From positions 22,722 to 86,721 of the forward strand of contig JBGTCV010000015.1 of assembly GCA_041748655.1 (NCBI GenBank): a stretch of DNA of 64,000 nucleotides. Reading direction: 5' to 3'. This document shows positions 33,562-42,144 of this stretch, one piece after another (positions within the stretch are counted from its first letter, which is position 1; each line of letters starts with the position of its first letter). A model generated the notes under the pieces. It was not told the DNA's origin. It worked only from the letters and a program-made list of their open reading frames with translations, and did not search any database. The translations under genes were made by a program, and so were the position numbers. This DNA is from Leptofilum sp041748655 (GTDB lineage Bacteria > Chloroflexota > Anaerolineae > Promineifilales > Promineifilaceae).

Positions 33562-34284
33562 TTAGGTGGGAGAGTCGATGGTGGCGTTGAAGCGATACCC
33601 GGTGCCCCGTTCGGCGACGATGTAGGATGGTTCGTTAGGGTTAACTTCGATTTTGCGCCGCAGCCGGTGTACGTGTACATGAAGCCGGTCTTCCTGCGCT
33701 TCTTCCATAGGCCAGATGCGATTGAGCAAGAAATCTGTGGTGACAATGCGCCCGGCATTGCGCACCAAAATATAGAGCAGCTTGGTTTCTGTGGGGGTCA
33801 GGGAGACGGACACACCTTCTACCAGCGCTTCCCGGTTGGGGAAGTTCACCATAAGCCGTTCATCGATGCGTGTGGTTGATTCCAGGGTATAGCTGTAATC
33901 GCCCATACGGCGCAGTACGCGACCGACTCGTGCTTTAAGCTCTTCTGGATTAAATGGTTTGACGATGTAATCCTCAGCGTACTGTTCCAACCCTTCGATG
34001 ATGGTTTCTTCGGTGTTTACGGCCGTTAGCATAATGATCGGCATATCGCTAAATTCGCGCACGGCGTGGCAAAATTCAAAGCCGCTCATGATGGGCATGT
34101 GCAAATCTACAATGGCCAGGTGGGGCATACCGTGACGATTGATGAGCTTGAGCGCATCTTGTCCAGAAGCGGCCGTCATTACCTGGTAGCCGGCCTGCTC
34201 TAGCGTATGTTGAACAATGCGCAGGGTAAAGGTGTTGTCATCTACGGCGAGTATTTTCTGCGATTCAATAGTCGAGTCTAGCAT
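33562..34284 (-). CDS. OmpR-type winged-helix response regulator
   Basis: A 240-residue regulator. The receiver domain has ILAVDDN, phospho-acceptor Asp60 in LAIVDLHMP, Thr87 and Lys109. The C-terminal OmpR/PhoB winged helix (about 140-235) contains LTPTETKLLYILVRNAGRIV and VHVHRLRRKIEVNPNEPSYIVAERGTGYRF. It should bind DNA as a phosphorylated dimer. No histidine kinase is in the window. ATG 34284 is chosen; GTG 34308 is in frame. It converges on the ComQ-like gene, so a signalling link is possible but unproven. Confidence 0.92.
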   Translation of the reverse strand: MLDSTIESQKILAVDDNTFTLRIVQHTLEQAGYQVMTAASGQDALKLINRHGMPHLAIVDLHMPIMSGFEFCHAVREFSDMPIIMLTAVNTEETIIEGLEQYAEDYIVKPFNPEELKARVGRVLRRMGDYSYTLESTTRIDERLMVNFPNREALVEGVSVSLTPTETKLLYILVRNAGRIVTTDFLLNRIWPMEEAQEDRLHVHVHRLRRKIEVNPNEPSYIVAERGTGYRFNATIDSPT

Positions 34285-34523
34285 AGCGTTATTTTTCTTT
34301 AAGCTCACGGATCAGTGATTTGGGCTGTTTTGGCAAGGTTTGTGGGTAGATCAGCCAGTTTTATGTCATCTTTCTGTTTGTCAGAATTGGGCACAGTATA
34401 ACCGAATATGTTCGTAAGTTAAAGAGAAAAACAATGAGAATAGTACTAGCTCGTTGGGGATTTCGTCCTGGGTGGATAGCATTGCGTTAGTCTCAATCTG
34501 GGTCAGCCCGCCTGGCTCCAACG

Positions 34524-34979
34524 CTAGCTCTCACGCGAAAAAACGGCCTCGACGGCCAGCGTATCCTCGCCAGCTGGGGTAATGTTGTACATGATGAGCC
34601 GGAATTGGTCGGCGGATTGTGGCTGGAGGGTGATGCGCCAACCCCAGTCAGGGCCAGGTGGGGCGGCGTAGCTGCCCTGTACGGAAACGGCATCTGCGGC
34701 GGCGGTTCCGGTGCATTGCATCATTTTGTCGTGCATGTGCCAGGAATCGACCCAGGCGGCGCTGAGTTGTTCCTGGCTTTGGCCTAGCAGCAGGACGCCA
34801 TCTTGCGGCTGACCGTCTTCGGCCCAGGTGTAGTGTAGGTTAAAAAACTTTCCCTGAGCGACTGGTTGGCAAACGGCCGTTGCCATCGATTCTCTAGCCG
34901 GTTCATTGGGATCAAGCCAGAGGTGGTTGGTGCCCTGCCACCGACCGGTAAGTTCAGCTAATACTGTAGGAATTGCCAT
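34524..34979 (-). CDS. DUF1579-like beta-barrel protein
   Basis: A 151-residue soluble protein. It opens with LAELTGRWQGTNHLWLDPNEP and contains repeated beta-strand segments (FFNLHYTWAEDGQPQDGVLLLG and DWGWRITLQPQSADQFRLIMYNI). This resembles the DUF1579 lipocalin-like group, whose function is unknown. AGGAGAAGGAAC precedes the ATG. Confidence 0.65.
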   Translation of the reverse strand: MAIPTVLAELTGRWQGTNHLWLDPNEPARESMATAVCQPVAQGKFFNLHYTWAEDGQPQDGVLLLGQSQEQLSAAWVDSWHMHDKMMQCTGTAAADAVSVQGSYAAPPGPDWGWRITLQPQSADQFRLIMYNITPAGEDTLAVEAVFSRES

Positions 34980-35365
34980 CGTTCCTTCTCCTTTCTATCT
35001 TTTGAGCGCAGGTTGGTCAAATGGGTTTGTGTCGTTTTGTCCATTACATACTCCTTATATTCTGCTGCAAATTTGGCCCCTTGATATTTTAGAACAAATG
35101 TGCTTAAATTCAAAATATCTTGATAGCAGTTACCATCATACACTAACCCAAACGCAAATCACCTGATGAACAAGCCCGATGTCTTGAGGCCGGGAAACTT
35201 GGCATCTTCAGAGATCAAAATTCGTTGATCCGTCAACTGTTCAAAGGGACAGTTTGTCCCTGAACGCTTGAGCAGTTTAAAACCAGTCTTATTGTCTAAT
35301 GGAGAAGCATTTCTTTCGGGCTAAACTTATCCACGTGAGAGTATCCACATTGTTAGGAGAAAATT
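34980..35365. other. Non-coding stretch before the FAD oxidase gene
   Basis: This AT-rich stretch has no credible gene. A small palindrome, AGGGACAGTTTGTCCCT, lies near 35247. The remainder probably contains divergent promoters for the genes on either side, but I cannot place boxes with confidence. Confidence 0.4.
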
Positions 35366-36760
35366 ATGACAAAAAAGAACCATTTAAACCCGTTAGAAAG
35401 CAATACGGCCACCATTTCTCAGTTCCGTGCCGCCTTGAATGGCCGGGTGATTAAGCCAGGGGACGCCGAATATGACAGGGCACGCACCGTCTTCTATGGG
35501 GGGATCGATCGCCGGCCATCAGTCATTGTCCGGGCAGCAGATGCGGCCGATGTAGCCTGCGTGGTCATGTACGCGCGTGAGATGGGGCTGGAGCTGGCTA
35601 TCCGCAGTGGTGGCCACTCTCTCGCCGGTCACAGCGTTTCCGATGGCGGGATCGTGCTCGATCTTTCAGAGATGCGGGCGCTGGATATTGATGTGGAACA
35701 GCGCACCGCCTGGGCCCAGGCAGGATTGACCGCAGGTGAATACACCACGGCAGCAGGCGTTCATGGTTTGGCGACCGGGTTTGGCGATGCTGGCTCGGTC
35801 GGGATCGGTGGCATTACCCTCAGCGGCGGCGTCGGATTCCTTGTGCGCAAGTACGGTCTTACCATTGATGATCTACTGGCTGCCGAGATTGTGACCGCAG
35901 ATGGCCAGCTTCGCCACGTCGATGCCAAAACGCACCCGGATTTGTTTTGGGCCATTCGCGGCGGCGGTGGCAACTTCGGTGTTGTTACCCGGTTCCAGTA
36001 CCGGCTGCACGAGGTTGACAGGGTTGTTGGTGGCATGTTAATCCTTCCGGCCACGCCCGAGGTCATTACCGCGTTTATCGCCGAGGCAGAGGCTGCACCG
36101 GAGGAGCTGTCGATTATTGCCAATGTCATGACGGCACCGCCTTTGCCGTTTCTGCCTGCCGAGCATCACGGCCAACTTGTTTTCCTGATTATGCCCGTCT
36201 ACGCCGGTGAGATTGAGGCTGGGGAGCAGGCCATCGCGCCTTTCCGGGCGCTTGCTACGCCCATTGTTGATATGATACGGCCGTTGCCCTATCCAGAGAT
36301 CTACCCACCAGAGGAGGATTATCATCCTGTGGCCGCCGGACGTACCCTGTTTGTGGACACCATTGATCATCAGGTGGCGGAGACAATTATTGATTACTTA
36401 CGGGCTTCGACCGCATTAATGCGAGTGACACAACTGCGGGTGCTGGGCGGGGCGATGGCCCGCGTGCCCGTCGAGGCCACGGCGTTTGCCCACCGGCGGC
36501 GGCGAATCATGGTCAATGTGGCTGCGCTCTATGAACACCCCGAAGAGGCTGTGCAGCACGAAGCCTGGGTCACGGACTTTGCGGCGGCGTTAGACCAGGG
36601 TAGTTCTGGGGCATACGCTGGTTTCCTCGGCGACGAGGGCGCGGCGCGGGTCCGTGAGGCCTATCCAGGGCCGACCTGGGAGCGGCTGGCGGCGATTAAA
36701 CGTTGTTATGATCCAAGCAATCTCTTCCGGCTTAACCAGAACATCCCGCCGACGGATTAA
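35366..36760 (+). CDS. FAD-binding oxidoreductase, berberine-bridge-enzyme-like
   Basis: A 464-residue flavoprotein of the PCMH/vanillyl-alcohol-oxidase superfamily. FAD-binding blocks are AIRSGGHSLAGHS (His84, possible covalent flavin site) and GIGGITLSGGVGFLVRKYGLT. The C-terminal BBE motif YDPSNLFRLNQNI is present. The second covalent site, a Cys just before the GIGG motif in bicovalent members, is not seen. Such enzymes oxidise sugars, alkaloids or antibiotics. ATG 35366 follows TTAGGAGAAAA. It begins the accessory region. Confidence 0.92.
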   Translation: MTKKNHLNPLESNTATISQFRAALNGRVIKPGDAEYDRARTVFYGGIDRRPSVIVRAADAADVACVVMYAREMGLELAIRSGGHSLAGHSVSDGGIVLDLSEMRALDIDVEQRTAWAQAGLTAGEYTTAAGVHGLATGFGDAGSVGIGGITLSGGVGFLVRKYGLTIDDLLAAEIVTADGQLRHVDAKTHPDLFWAIRGGGGNFGVVTRFQYRLHEVDRVVGGMLILPATPEVITAFIAEAEAAPEELSIIANVMTAPPLPFLPAEHHGQLVFLIMPVYAGEIEAGEQAIAPFRALATPIVDMIRPLPYPEIYPPEEDYHPVAAGRTLFVDTIDHQVAETIIDYLRASTALMRVTQLRVLGGAMARVPVEATAFAHRRRRIMVNVAALYEHPEEAVQHEAWVTDFAAALDQGSSGAYAGFLGDEGAARVREAYPGPTWERLAAIKRCYDPSNLFRLNQNIPPTD

Positions 36761-36796
36761 CGCTGAAGAGCCTTATCAAGACAAAGGAGACACCAA

Positions 36797-37177
36797 ATGA
36801 ACACAGTGAGTGTGCGTTATATAGTTGACGATGTTGATGAAGCAATTGCGTTTTACACCAGGCACCTCGACTTTCGGCTTGACATTCACCCCGCACCGGG
36901 ATTTGCCCGCCTGTCGCGTGGCAATCTGCGTTTGCTGCTGAATGCGCCGGGTGCCGGGGGTGCCGGACAATCTATGCCAGATGGGCGTACACCGGCCCCC
37001 GGCGGCTGGAATCGCATCCAGATCGAAGTTGAGGACATCGCGGCGAAAGTTGAGGCCCTGCGGCAGGCGGGGGCGCAGTTTCGCAACGACATTGTCATTG
37101 GCAACGGCGGCAAGCAGATCCTTTTGGACGATCCCGCAGGCAACTGCGTCGAGCTATTTGAGCCGCCACAAAACTAA
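36797..37177 (+). CDS. VOC family protein (glyoxalase-like)
   Basis: A 126-residue vicinal-oxygen-chelate fold protein with two beta-alpha-beta3 modules (VRYIVDDVDEAIAFYTRHLDFRL, then RIQIEVEDIAAKVEALRQAG and ILLDDPAGNCVELFEP). The Glu near the end is the usual metal ligand. It may be a glyoxalase-, dioxygenase- or resistance-type enzyme. AAAGGAGA precedes ATG 36797, and it lies 36 bases after the FAD oxidase, probably in one operon. Confidence 0.88.
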   Translation: MNTVSVRYIVDDVDEAIAFYTRHLDFRLDIHPAPGFARLSRGNLRLLLNAPGAGGAGQSMPDGRTPAPGGWNRIQIEVEDIAAKVEALRQAGAQFRNDIVIGNGGKQILLDDPAGNCVELFEPPQN

Positions 37178-37194
37178 GGGTTCGCGCATAAACA

Positions 37195-37252
37195 AGCTTG
37201 TAGTGGCGGCTTTAGCCGCCCAGACCGCTAAAGCGGTTACTACGAACGAAAG
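37195..37252. repeat. GTAGTGGCGGCTTTAGCCGCC palindromic repeat
   Basis: The sequence contains GGCGGCTTTAGCCGCC, followed by CCGCTAAAGCGG, and it is bounded by GTAGTGGC and GGTTACTAC. This is a compact two-part palindrome between convergent genes, possibly acting as a terminator. Confidence 0.6.
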
Positions 37253-37342
37253 TCCAAAGTTAATTTTAGACGCACCCTAAGTATCATTCATCATTGACGA
37301 GTTGGCGTGTTGGTCGATTTTGCAAAATCGACCAACAAACTG

Positions 37343-38185
37343 TTAGTGGTTGAGACGGCCGTATTTCCACACCGAAAGCGGGAAAAAAATGACGGTGAGA
37401 AGCACCGGCCAGATGATCGCCAGCAGCCAGGCATTCTCAGAGGCCCAGGAACTGCCCTGCCAGCCGGGATTCATGAAAAGTTCCCGGCTGGCCGAGGCGG
37501 TTGCTGAGAGCGGGTTCCACCGGGCAATCACGCCCAACCAGGATGGCATTGTGGCGGGGTCTACAAAAACGTTCGAGAGAAAGCTAAACGGCCAGACCAG
37601 AATTTGCACCGATACCACCGATTCCGGCCCTTTGGCCATTAGCCCCAGGAAAATACCAACCCAAAGCAGAGAAAAACGCAAAAGTAAAAGCAGCCCAACC
37701 GCAGCCAGCGCAGCACTCAAGCCACCATGCCAGCGCCATCCTAACAGCAGTCCGGCACCAATCATCACGGCTAATCCCACAGCTGAGTTGAGCATATCAG
37801 CAAAGCAACGGCCGAATACAACGGCCGACGCGCTCATTGGCAGCGACCGGAACCGGTCGGTTACCCCCCTGGAGGCGTCGGTGGTGACGGCAATCATCGT
37901 GGTCTCCAGGCCAAAAAGCATCGTCATGGCAAACATGCCGGGCATCAAAAACTCAAAATAATCGCCGCCCGCCGGTACGCTGATGGCTCCGCCAAAAAGC
38001 AGCCCAAACATGAGCACGATCATAACCGGGAAAACCCAGCCCAGAATCACAGCCCCCGGTTGGCGCTGCCAGTGCTGCAAATCCCTGCGGGTGATGGTCC
38101 AGGCATCGGCCACAGCCCAACCTAAACGTGACAAGAGGGAGTTCGATTCCGTAGTAGATGGTGCGGAGTGAATTGTACTGCTCAT
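37343..38185 (-). CDS. ABC-2 type transporter permease (drug exporter)
   Basis: A 280-residue membrane protein with six predicted helices. It begins with a cytoplasmic segment (WTITRRDLQHWQRQPGAVILGWVFPVMIVLMFGLLFGG) typical of DrrB-like ABC-2 permeases. PGMFAMTMLFGLETTMIAVTTDASRGVTDRFRSLPM is the conserved intracellular loop. Its start overlaps the stop of the ATPase gene by four bases, so translation is coupled. The pair should export a hydrophobic compound, with expression under the divergent TetR gene. Confidence 0.9.
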   Translation of the reverse strand: MSSTIHSAPSTTESNSLLSRLGWAVADAWTITRRDLQHWQRQPGAVILGWVFPVMIVLMFGLLFGGAISVPAGGDYFEFLMPGMFAMTMLFGLETTMIAVTTDASRGVTDRFRSLPMSASAVVFGRCFADMLNSAVGLAVMIGAGLLLGWRWHGGLSAALAAVGLLLLLRFSLLWVGIFLGLMAKGPESVVSVQILVWPFSFLSNVFVDPATMPSWLGVIARWNPLSATASASRELFMNPGWQGSSWASENAWLLAIIWPVLLTVIFFPLSVWKYGRLNH

Positions 38186-39171
38186 GCTGTTACCTCCAGG
38201 GAATGTTCTACTTTTGCCGGACCAGTGAGGTGCAGGAAGACCTCATCGAGAGTAGGCCGGCGAAGTGAAATGTCTTGCGGCTCGATCCCCGCCTCTGAAA
38301 GTGCTGCGGCTACAGTGACCAGCGCTTTTGTCCGCTCCGTAACGGCTAAACTGATCCGGTTAACCTGCGCATCTAGGTGGATGTCGCCAGAGGCGACCGG
38401 CTGCACAATTTGTGCGACGATACCGGGATCAGTTCCAGGGCTTAAAACGATGTCCAGCCAATCTCCCCCCAGGGTAGATTTAAGCTGATCCGGCGTGCCC
38501 TCGGCAATGACCCGCCCCGCTTTTAACATGGCGATGTGATCGGCCAGCTGGTCGGCCTCTTCAAGATATTGGGTTGTCAGCAGCACCGTCGTACCATCGG
38601 CAGCCCGCTGGCGAATGGCGGCCCACACCTCCCGCCGCCCGGCCGGGTCCAGTCCGGTGGTGGGTTCATCCACAAACAGAACCGGCGGTGAAACAATCAG
38701 ACTTACGGCTAAATCCAGGCGGCGGCGCATTCCGCCGGAAAACTTACTGACCGGAATCCTGGCCGCTTCCGTCAGGGAGAACTGTTCCAGCAGCTCGTCG
38801 GCCCGCTGCTGCGCCTGGCGGCGGGAGAGGTGGTTGAGCTGGCCAAACATCACCAGGTTTTGCCGCCCGGTCAAAATCTCATCAATCGCTGCATATTGCC
38901 CCACCAGCCCAATGTGCTGGCGCACCTGCCGGGCCTGCGTGGTGACATCGAATCCGGCTACGCTTGCCTGGCCTGCATCGAGATCAAGCAGGGTAGAAAG
39001 GATTTTTATTGCCGTCGTTTTGCCCGCCCCATTGGGACCAAGCAGCCCACAAACCGAGCCGGGCCGCACCTCCAGATCAAATCCGTTAAGTCCGGCTCCG
39101 TCTATTCCACCGGCATAATGTTTATGCACCGCACGGGCCACAATTGCGAGTTCGGTTCTTTGCATTTTCAT
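38182..39171 (-). CDS. ABC transporter ATP-binding protein, DrrA-like
   Basis: A 329-residue ATPase. Walker A is GPNGAGKTT, the signature motif is FSGGMRRRLD, Walker B is VLFVDEPTTGLD, and the switch His is replaced in the LLTTQYLEEADQLAD context common to DrrA. A C-terminal extension of about 90 residues (GDIHLDAQVNRISLAV...) is typical of daunorubicin-resistance ATPases. AAGGAGAGG precedes ATG 39171. It forms an operon with the permease. Confidence 0.94.
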   Translation of the reverse strand: MKMQRTELAIVARAVHKHYAGGIDGAGLNGFDLEVRPGSVCGLLGPNGAGKTTAIKILSTLLDLDAGQASVAGFDVTTQARQVRQHIGLVGQYAAIDEILTGRQNLVMFGQLNHLSRRQAQQRADELLEQFSLTEAARIPVSKFSGGMRRRLDLAVSLIVSPPVLFVDEPTTGLDPAGRREVWAAIRQRAADGTTVLLTTQYLEEADQLADHIAMLKAGRVIAEGTPDQLKSTLGGDWLDIVLSPGTDPGIVAQIVQPVASGDIHLDAQVNRISLAVTERTKALVTVAAALSEAGIEPQDISLRRPTLDEVFLHLTGPAKVEHSLEVTA

Positions 39172-39209
39172 CCTCTCCTTGCATCAGGCATTATGATTAT
39201 TTCTGCTCT

Positions 39210-39237
39210 CCGTACATAATACCGTACATTGTACGGT
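39210..39237. promoter_or_regulatory. Probable TetR operator between exporter operon and regulator
   Basis: ACCGTACATTGTACGGT (39221-39237) is a perfect 17-base palindrome with a single central base. An extra half-site, CCGTACA, lies at 39210-39216. It sits between the divergent ABC operon and the TetR gene, where autorepression and repression of the exporter could both be exerted. Confidence 0.7.
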
Positions 39238-39292
39238 TTGCGATAAGTATATATTTGTTTACAATTGCTGTCAACAAATTGGAGAGTATTTT

Positions 39293-40063
39293 GTGACCTC
39301 AAACAAACGTTCTTCCCCCGATCCGGCCCGTAGCCTGATGCTGCTTTGGAGTTCCCAAACCAATGCGGGACGTTCGGGCCTTACTCTGAAAGCCATCGTA
39401 ACGGCCGCAATCACCATTGTGGACGCCAGTGGTCTGGACGCCCTTTCGATGCGGCGGGTAGCTGAAGAATTGGGCGTAGGCACGATGTCCCTTTATACCT
39501 ACGTACCGGGCAAGGGCGAACTGATCGATCTCATGATCGATGCCGTTTACGGTGAGCTGTACGAAAGTGTCGAGGAACCTGCCCAGCAGCCGGGGGGTTG
39601 GCGCGATGCGCTGCAATTTATTGCCCAGCGTAATTGGAAAATCTATCGTGAGCATCCCTGGATGCTGCAAGTTACAGACGGGCGTCCGGTGCTCGGTCCG
39701 CACGCCTCGCTTAAATATGAAGCCGAACTTCGCCCGCTGGACAAGTTGGGGTTAAGTGACGTGGAGATGGACGCCACGCTGGCACTCATCTTGAGCCATG
39801 TGGAAGGGTGCGCCCGCGCCCAGACCGCTCGCGAGCGCACCCTACAAGACACCGGCATGACCGATGCCGAGTGGTGGGTGATTCACGCCCCCCTGATGGA
39901 CAAAATCATTGACCCGACTCTTTTCCCGGTGGCCACCCGCGTGGGAACGGCCGCTGGAGAGGCATACGAGGGTGCGTCCAATCCAGAATATGCGTTTACT
40001 TTTGGGATCGGCCGTATTCTGGCCGGAATTGCTGATCTTATTGCCAGCAAAAACAATACATAG
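39293..40063 (+). CDS. TetR/AcrR family transcriptional regulator
   Basis: A 256-residue repressor. The helix-turn-helix is within residues about 24-70 (LKAIVTAAITIVDASGLDALSMRRVAEELGVGTMSLYTYV). The C-terminal ligand-binding domain resembles the TetR_C group found next to drug exporters. The start is GTG 39293 with a GGAGAG site eight bases upstream. It is divergent from the DrrAB-like operon, with a palindromic operator between them, so it probably represses the exporter until a drug binds. Confidence 0.92.
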   Translation: MTSNKRSSPDPARSLMLLWSSQTNAGRSGLTLKAIVTAAITIVDASGLDALSMRRVAEELGVGTMSLYTYVPGKGELIDLMIDAVYGELYESVEEPAQQPGGWRDALQFIAQRNWKIYREHPWMLQVTDGRPVLGPHASLKYEAELRPLDKLGLSDVEMDATLALILSHVEGCARAQTARERTLQDTGMTDAEWWVIHAPLMDKIIDPTLFPVATRVGTAAGEAYEGASNPEYAFTFGIGRILAGIADLIASKNNT

Positions 40064-40075
40064 CCTGCCGGGCTT

Positions 40076-40786
40076 TTAGCCAGTTTCCGAAAGAAGTTCG
40101 GCTGTCCGGGCTAATTCCTCAGCCAGACTTTCTCGTTCATGCTCAGACAATTCCAGGGCTTCGGCAGCAGCCAACGACGTGTGGGCTAGCGCTTTGTTTT
40201 TCAGGCGTATGGCGAGTTCGGCACGATAGAGATAGGCCCTGGCACGATCCAACGCTGGGGCGTCAGGAAATTTCTTCAAGCCGTTCTCGATGGTTTTCAG
40301 AGCTAAAGCCTCGTCGCCACGAGCATCTCCTAACCGTGCAGCCACATTCACAAATCCGGCCAAACCGGTTGCCTCGTCGCCTTCTTCTTGTGGCTCTGTA
40401 TCACCAGATTTCGAGATTCGCAGCCAGTTTCCGCCAACATCGACCACGCTAAAGCCGTACACGGTGCCAAACTTTTTTCGCGGTCGCAGGATGCGGGGGA
40501 TGCCAGCTACCGGCAGTTTTTTGTAAGCGGCCCGCAGCCCTGCCGCAAAATCGCGATAAAGCGCATCGGGGTCTGGCACCACAACAATGACACTCCCGTA
40601 AGATGCTGCCGGGTCAAAATCTGGCATGCCAAACAGGTGAATGTGCCAATCCTGGCGTTGCACAACGGCGGCTGGATTCGGACGCAGCTGGCGATATGTT
40701 CGGGTAAAACCGAGCGCTTCGTAGAAGGCGATGGCCTCATCAAGATCGCGACATGGTAGAAGGGGATAAGTACGTTCGTTTGCCAT
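40076..40786 (-). CDS. VOC family protein with C-terminal TPR-like helical region
   Basis: A 236-residue protein. Residues 1-125 form a bleomycin-resistance-type VOC module (LLPCRDLDEAIAFYEALGFTRTYRQ, then HIHLFGMPDFDPAASYG and FSVVDVGGNWLRISK). Residues about 145-235 are helical and repeat-like (ALKTIENGLKKFPDAPALDRARAYLYRAELAIRLKN), resembling tetratricopeptide repeats. The fusion suggests a binding protein with an interaction module. It converges closely on the TetR gene. Confidence 0.8.
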   Translation of the reverse strand: MANERTYPLLPCRDLDEAIAFYEALGFTRTYRQLRPNPAAVVQRQDWHIHLFGMPDFDPAASYGSVIVVVPDPDALYRDFAAGLRAAYKKLPVAGIPRILRPRKKFGTVYGFSVVDVGGNWLRISKSGDTEPQEEGDEATGLAGFVNVAARLGDARGDEALALKTIENGLKKFPDAPALDRARAYLYRAELAIRLKNKALAHTSLAAAEALELSEHERESLAEELARTAELLSETG

Positions 40787-40829
40787 TTCTTAAATCTCCG
40801 TTTTGCTGTTTTTGTTCACGAGCTTTTCT

Positions 40830-41165
40830 TTAGCTGAGAACTTCGATAGTAAATCCGCCCGGTGCCTCCACGTAAAACGTCCAGGCATGGTGTCGTTCGG
40901 GTAGAGGCGCATCATAACCGTCTTCGCGCAAGCGTTGATTGATCTCATTCACCTTTTCTTCAGTGGGTTGGCCAAAGCCAATGTGAAAGGTGCCAGGGTA
41001 GTTCACCTCTTTGGCTTTCATCAGGCTCAGAATGAGGCCGTCGTCATCAAAAAGAAAGGCCATGCCTTTGTTGCCGCCTTGGTGCTTCATGCCAAAGTAT
41101 TTTTCCAGGAAGGTGGCTGCGGCCGTTACGTCGGTGACCGTGAGATTGATATGATTTAGCTTCAT
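40830..41165 (-). CDS. VOC family protein
   Basis: A 111-residue glyoxalase/bleomycin-resistance fold protein beginning MKLNHINLTVTDVTAAATFLEKYFG and ending FYVEAPGGFTIEVLS. ATG 41165 has a TGGAGG site and starts the conserved fold. An in-frame upstream start (41258) would run through repeat DNA and is rejected. The 5' region holds a double-hairpin element (41190-41298). Confidence 0.88.
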   Translation of the reverse strand: MKLNHINLTVTDVTAAATFLEKYFGMKHQGGNKGMAFLFDDDGLILSLMKAKEVNYPGTFHIGFGQPTEEKVNEINQRLREDGYDAPLPERHHAWTFYVEAPGGFTIEVLS

Positions 41166-41189
41166 GCGTAAAAACCTCCATAGCTTTTG

Positions 41190-41298
41190 TGTAAAAGCGG
41201 GAAAGCGTTGAAAACAAGAAAGCCTGACTCGCCCGCTTTTGCTTAAGTAATCGGCCAAATTGCTTCAGTTTTTCTGCAAAAACTTTTTGCAGATTACA
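41190..41298 (-). repeat. Double-hairpin element B upstream of a VOC gene
   Basis: The first hairpin has AAAAGCGGG (41193 onward) pairing with CCCGCTTTT near 41232-41240. The second has GTAATC (about 41247) pairing with GATTAC near 41292-41297, with an inner TGCAAAAA/TTTTTGCA stem. The layout, linker AAGTAAT and TGTA...TACA ends match element A at 12321-12430, although the stems differ in sequence. It lies directly before the ribosome-binding site of the VOC gene. Confidence 0.55.
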
Positions 41299-41370
41299 AG
41301 AATTGCTGCCTTTATTTGCATTGTAAAGGTATGGGGTTATGTTGGAGGGTTTGGGGAAGAGACAGGTTGA

Positions 41371-42135
41371 TCAGCTCGAATGGGCCATTTCGATCAGGTG
41401 GGCGATGTGTTCAATGATGGCCTGGGCGCGCTGTTCGATTTCCTGAAGGCTGGAAAACCAATGGTCGCCCATGATGTCAATGGCTTCGTTAGCGCTTTCC
41501 GTTCGGGGAAGTTCCAACGCATCGCGTAAATTGTTGGTGTTGCCGGCAGCCACTTGCTGCAACATACGCGAAATTGCCATGAGACTGAACCCGGACTGGA
41601 TCAACTGGTGAATAATCCGGGCGCGGGCCAATTCGGCCGTACTGTACTGGCGGTACCGGTTTGCGGGATCACGGGGTATCTCAATCAAGCCGTTGCGTTC
41701 CCAGTTACGCAGCATTTCTACGGTGACGTTCAGATGTTGGGCAGCCTGGCTGATGGTCATTTTTTGCGGTGATGTATCTGTCAAATGCCCGGCTGCCCAG
41801 CGTTCAGCAAATTCTACGGCAACTTCTGCATTGGCGCGGGCCGTGTGTATCCTGGCGAGATAGGCACGGGCCAGCTCTAGCGCTTTGTCGAAGTCATGGC
41901 GGGAGGCACTTTGCACCAACTGCACCAGCGGCGCCCGCCCGCCCAGGTAAGGCCATTGCAAAACCAGGCAGGCGAGACGGGCTTGTTCCAGGTGAACGGC
42001 CGTAAACGCCCGGTACCCATTCTCACCCCGAGGAATCTCCGGCAGGTAACCCCACTTCTCGTAATTCCTCACGGTGTTGACATGGACCCCGAGCGTTTGG
42101 GCAATATCGCTGGTGCGCAGCAAACCTGAAGCCAT
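41371..42135 (-). CDS. Tandem MerR-type regulator
   Basis: A 254-residue protein with two MerR helix-turn-helix domains. The first is at residues about 4-70 (LLRTSDIAQTLGVHVNTVRNYEKWGYLPEIPRGENGYRAF) and the second at about 125-195 (MTISQAAQHLNVTVEMLRNWERNGLIEIPRDPANRYRQYS). No effector-binding domain of known type follows; the C-terminus is helical. One polypeptide would therefore carry both DNA-binding halves normally supplied by a dimer. ATG 42135 is chosen over an upstream TTG at 42144. It follows the RibD-C-like gene closely and may regulate it. Confidence 0.85.
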   Translation of the reverse strand: MASGLLRTSDIAQTLGVHVNTVRNYEKWGYLPEIPRGENGYRAFTAVHLEQARLACLVLQWPYLGGRAPLVQLVQSASRHDFDKALELARAYLARIHTARANAEVAVEFAERWAAGHLTDTSPQKMTISQAAQHLNVTVEMLRNWERNGLIEIPRDPANRYRQYSTAELARARIIHQLIQSGFSLMAISRMLQQVAAGNTNNLRDALELPRTESANEAIDIMGDHWFSSLQEIEQRAQAIIEHIAHLIEMAHSS

Positions 42136-42144
42136 AACAGTCAA

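Noticed and set aside
41166..41258. N-terminal extension of the VOC gene
   Set aside because: It would be translated from the double-hairpin element; the conserved fold begins at ATG 41165, which has its own TGGAGG site.
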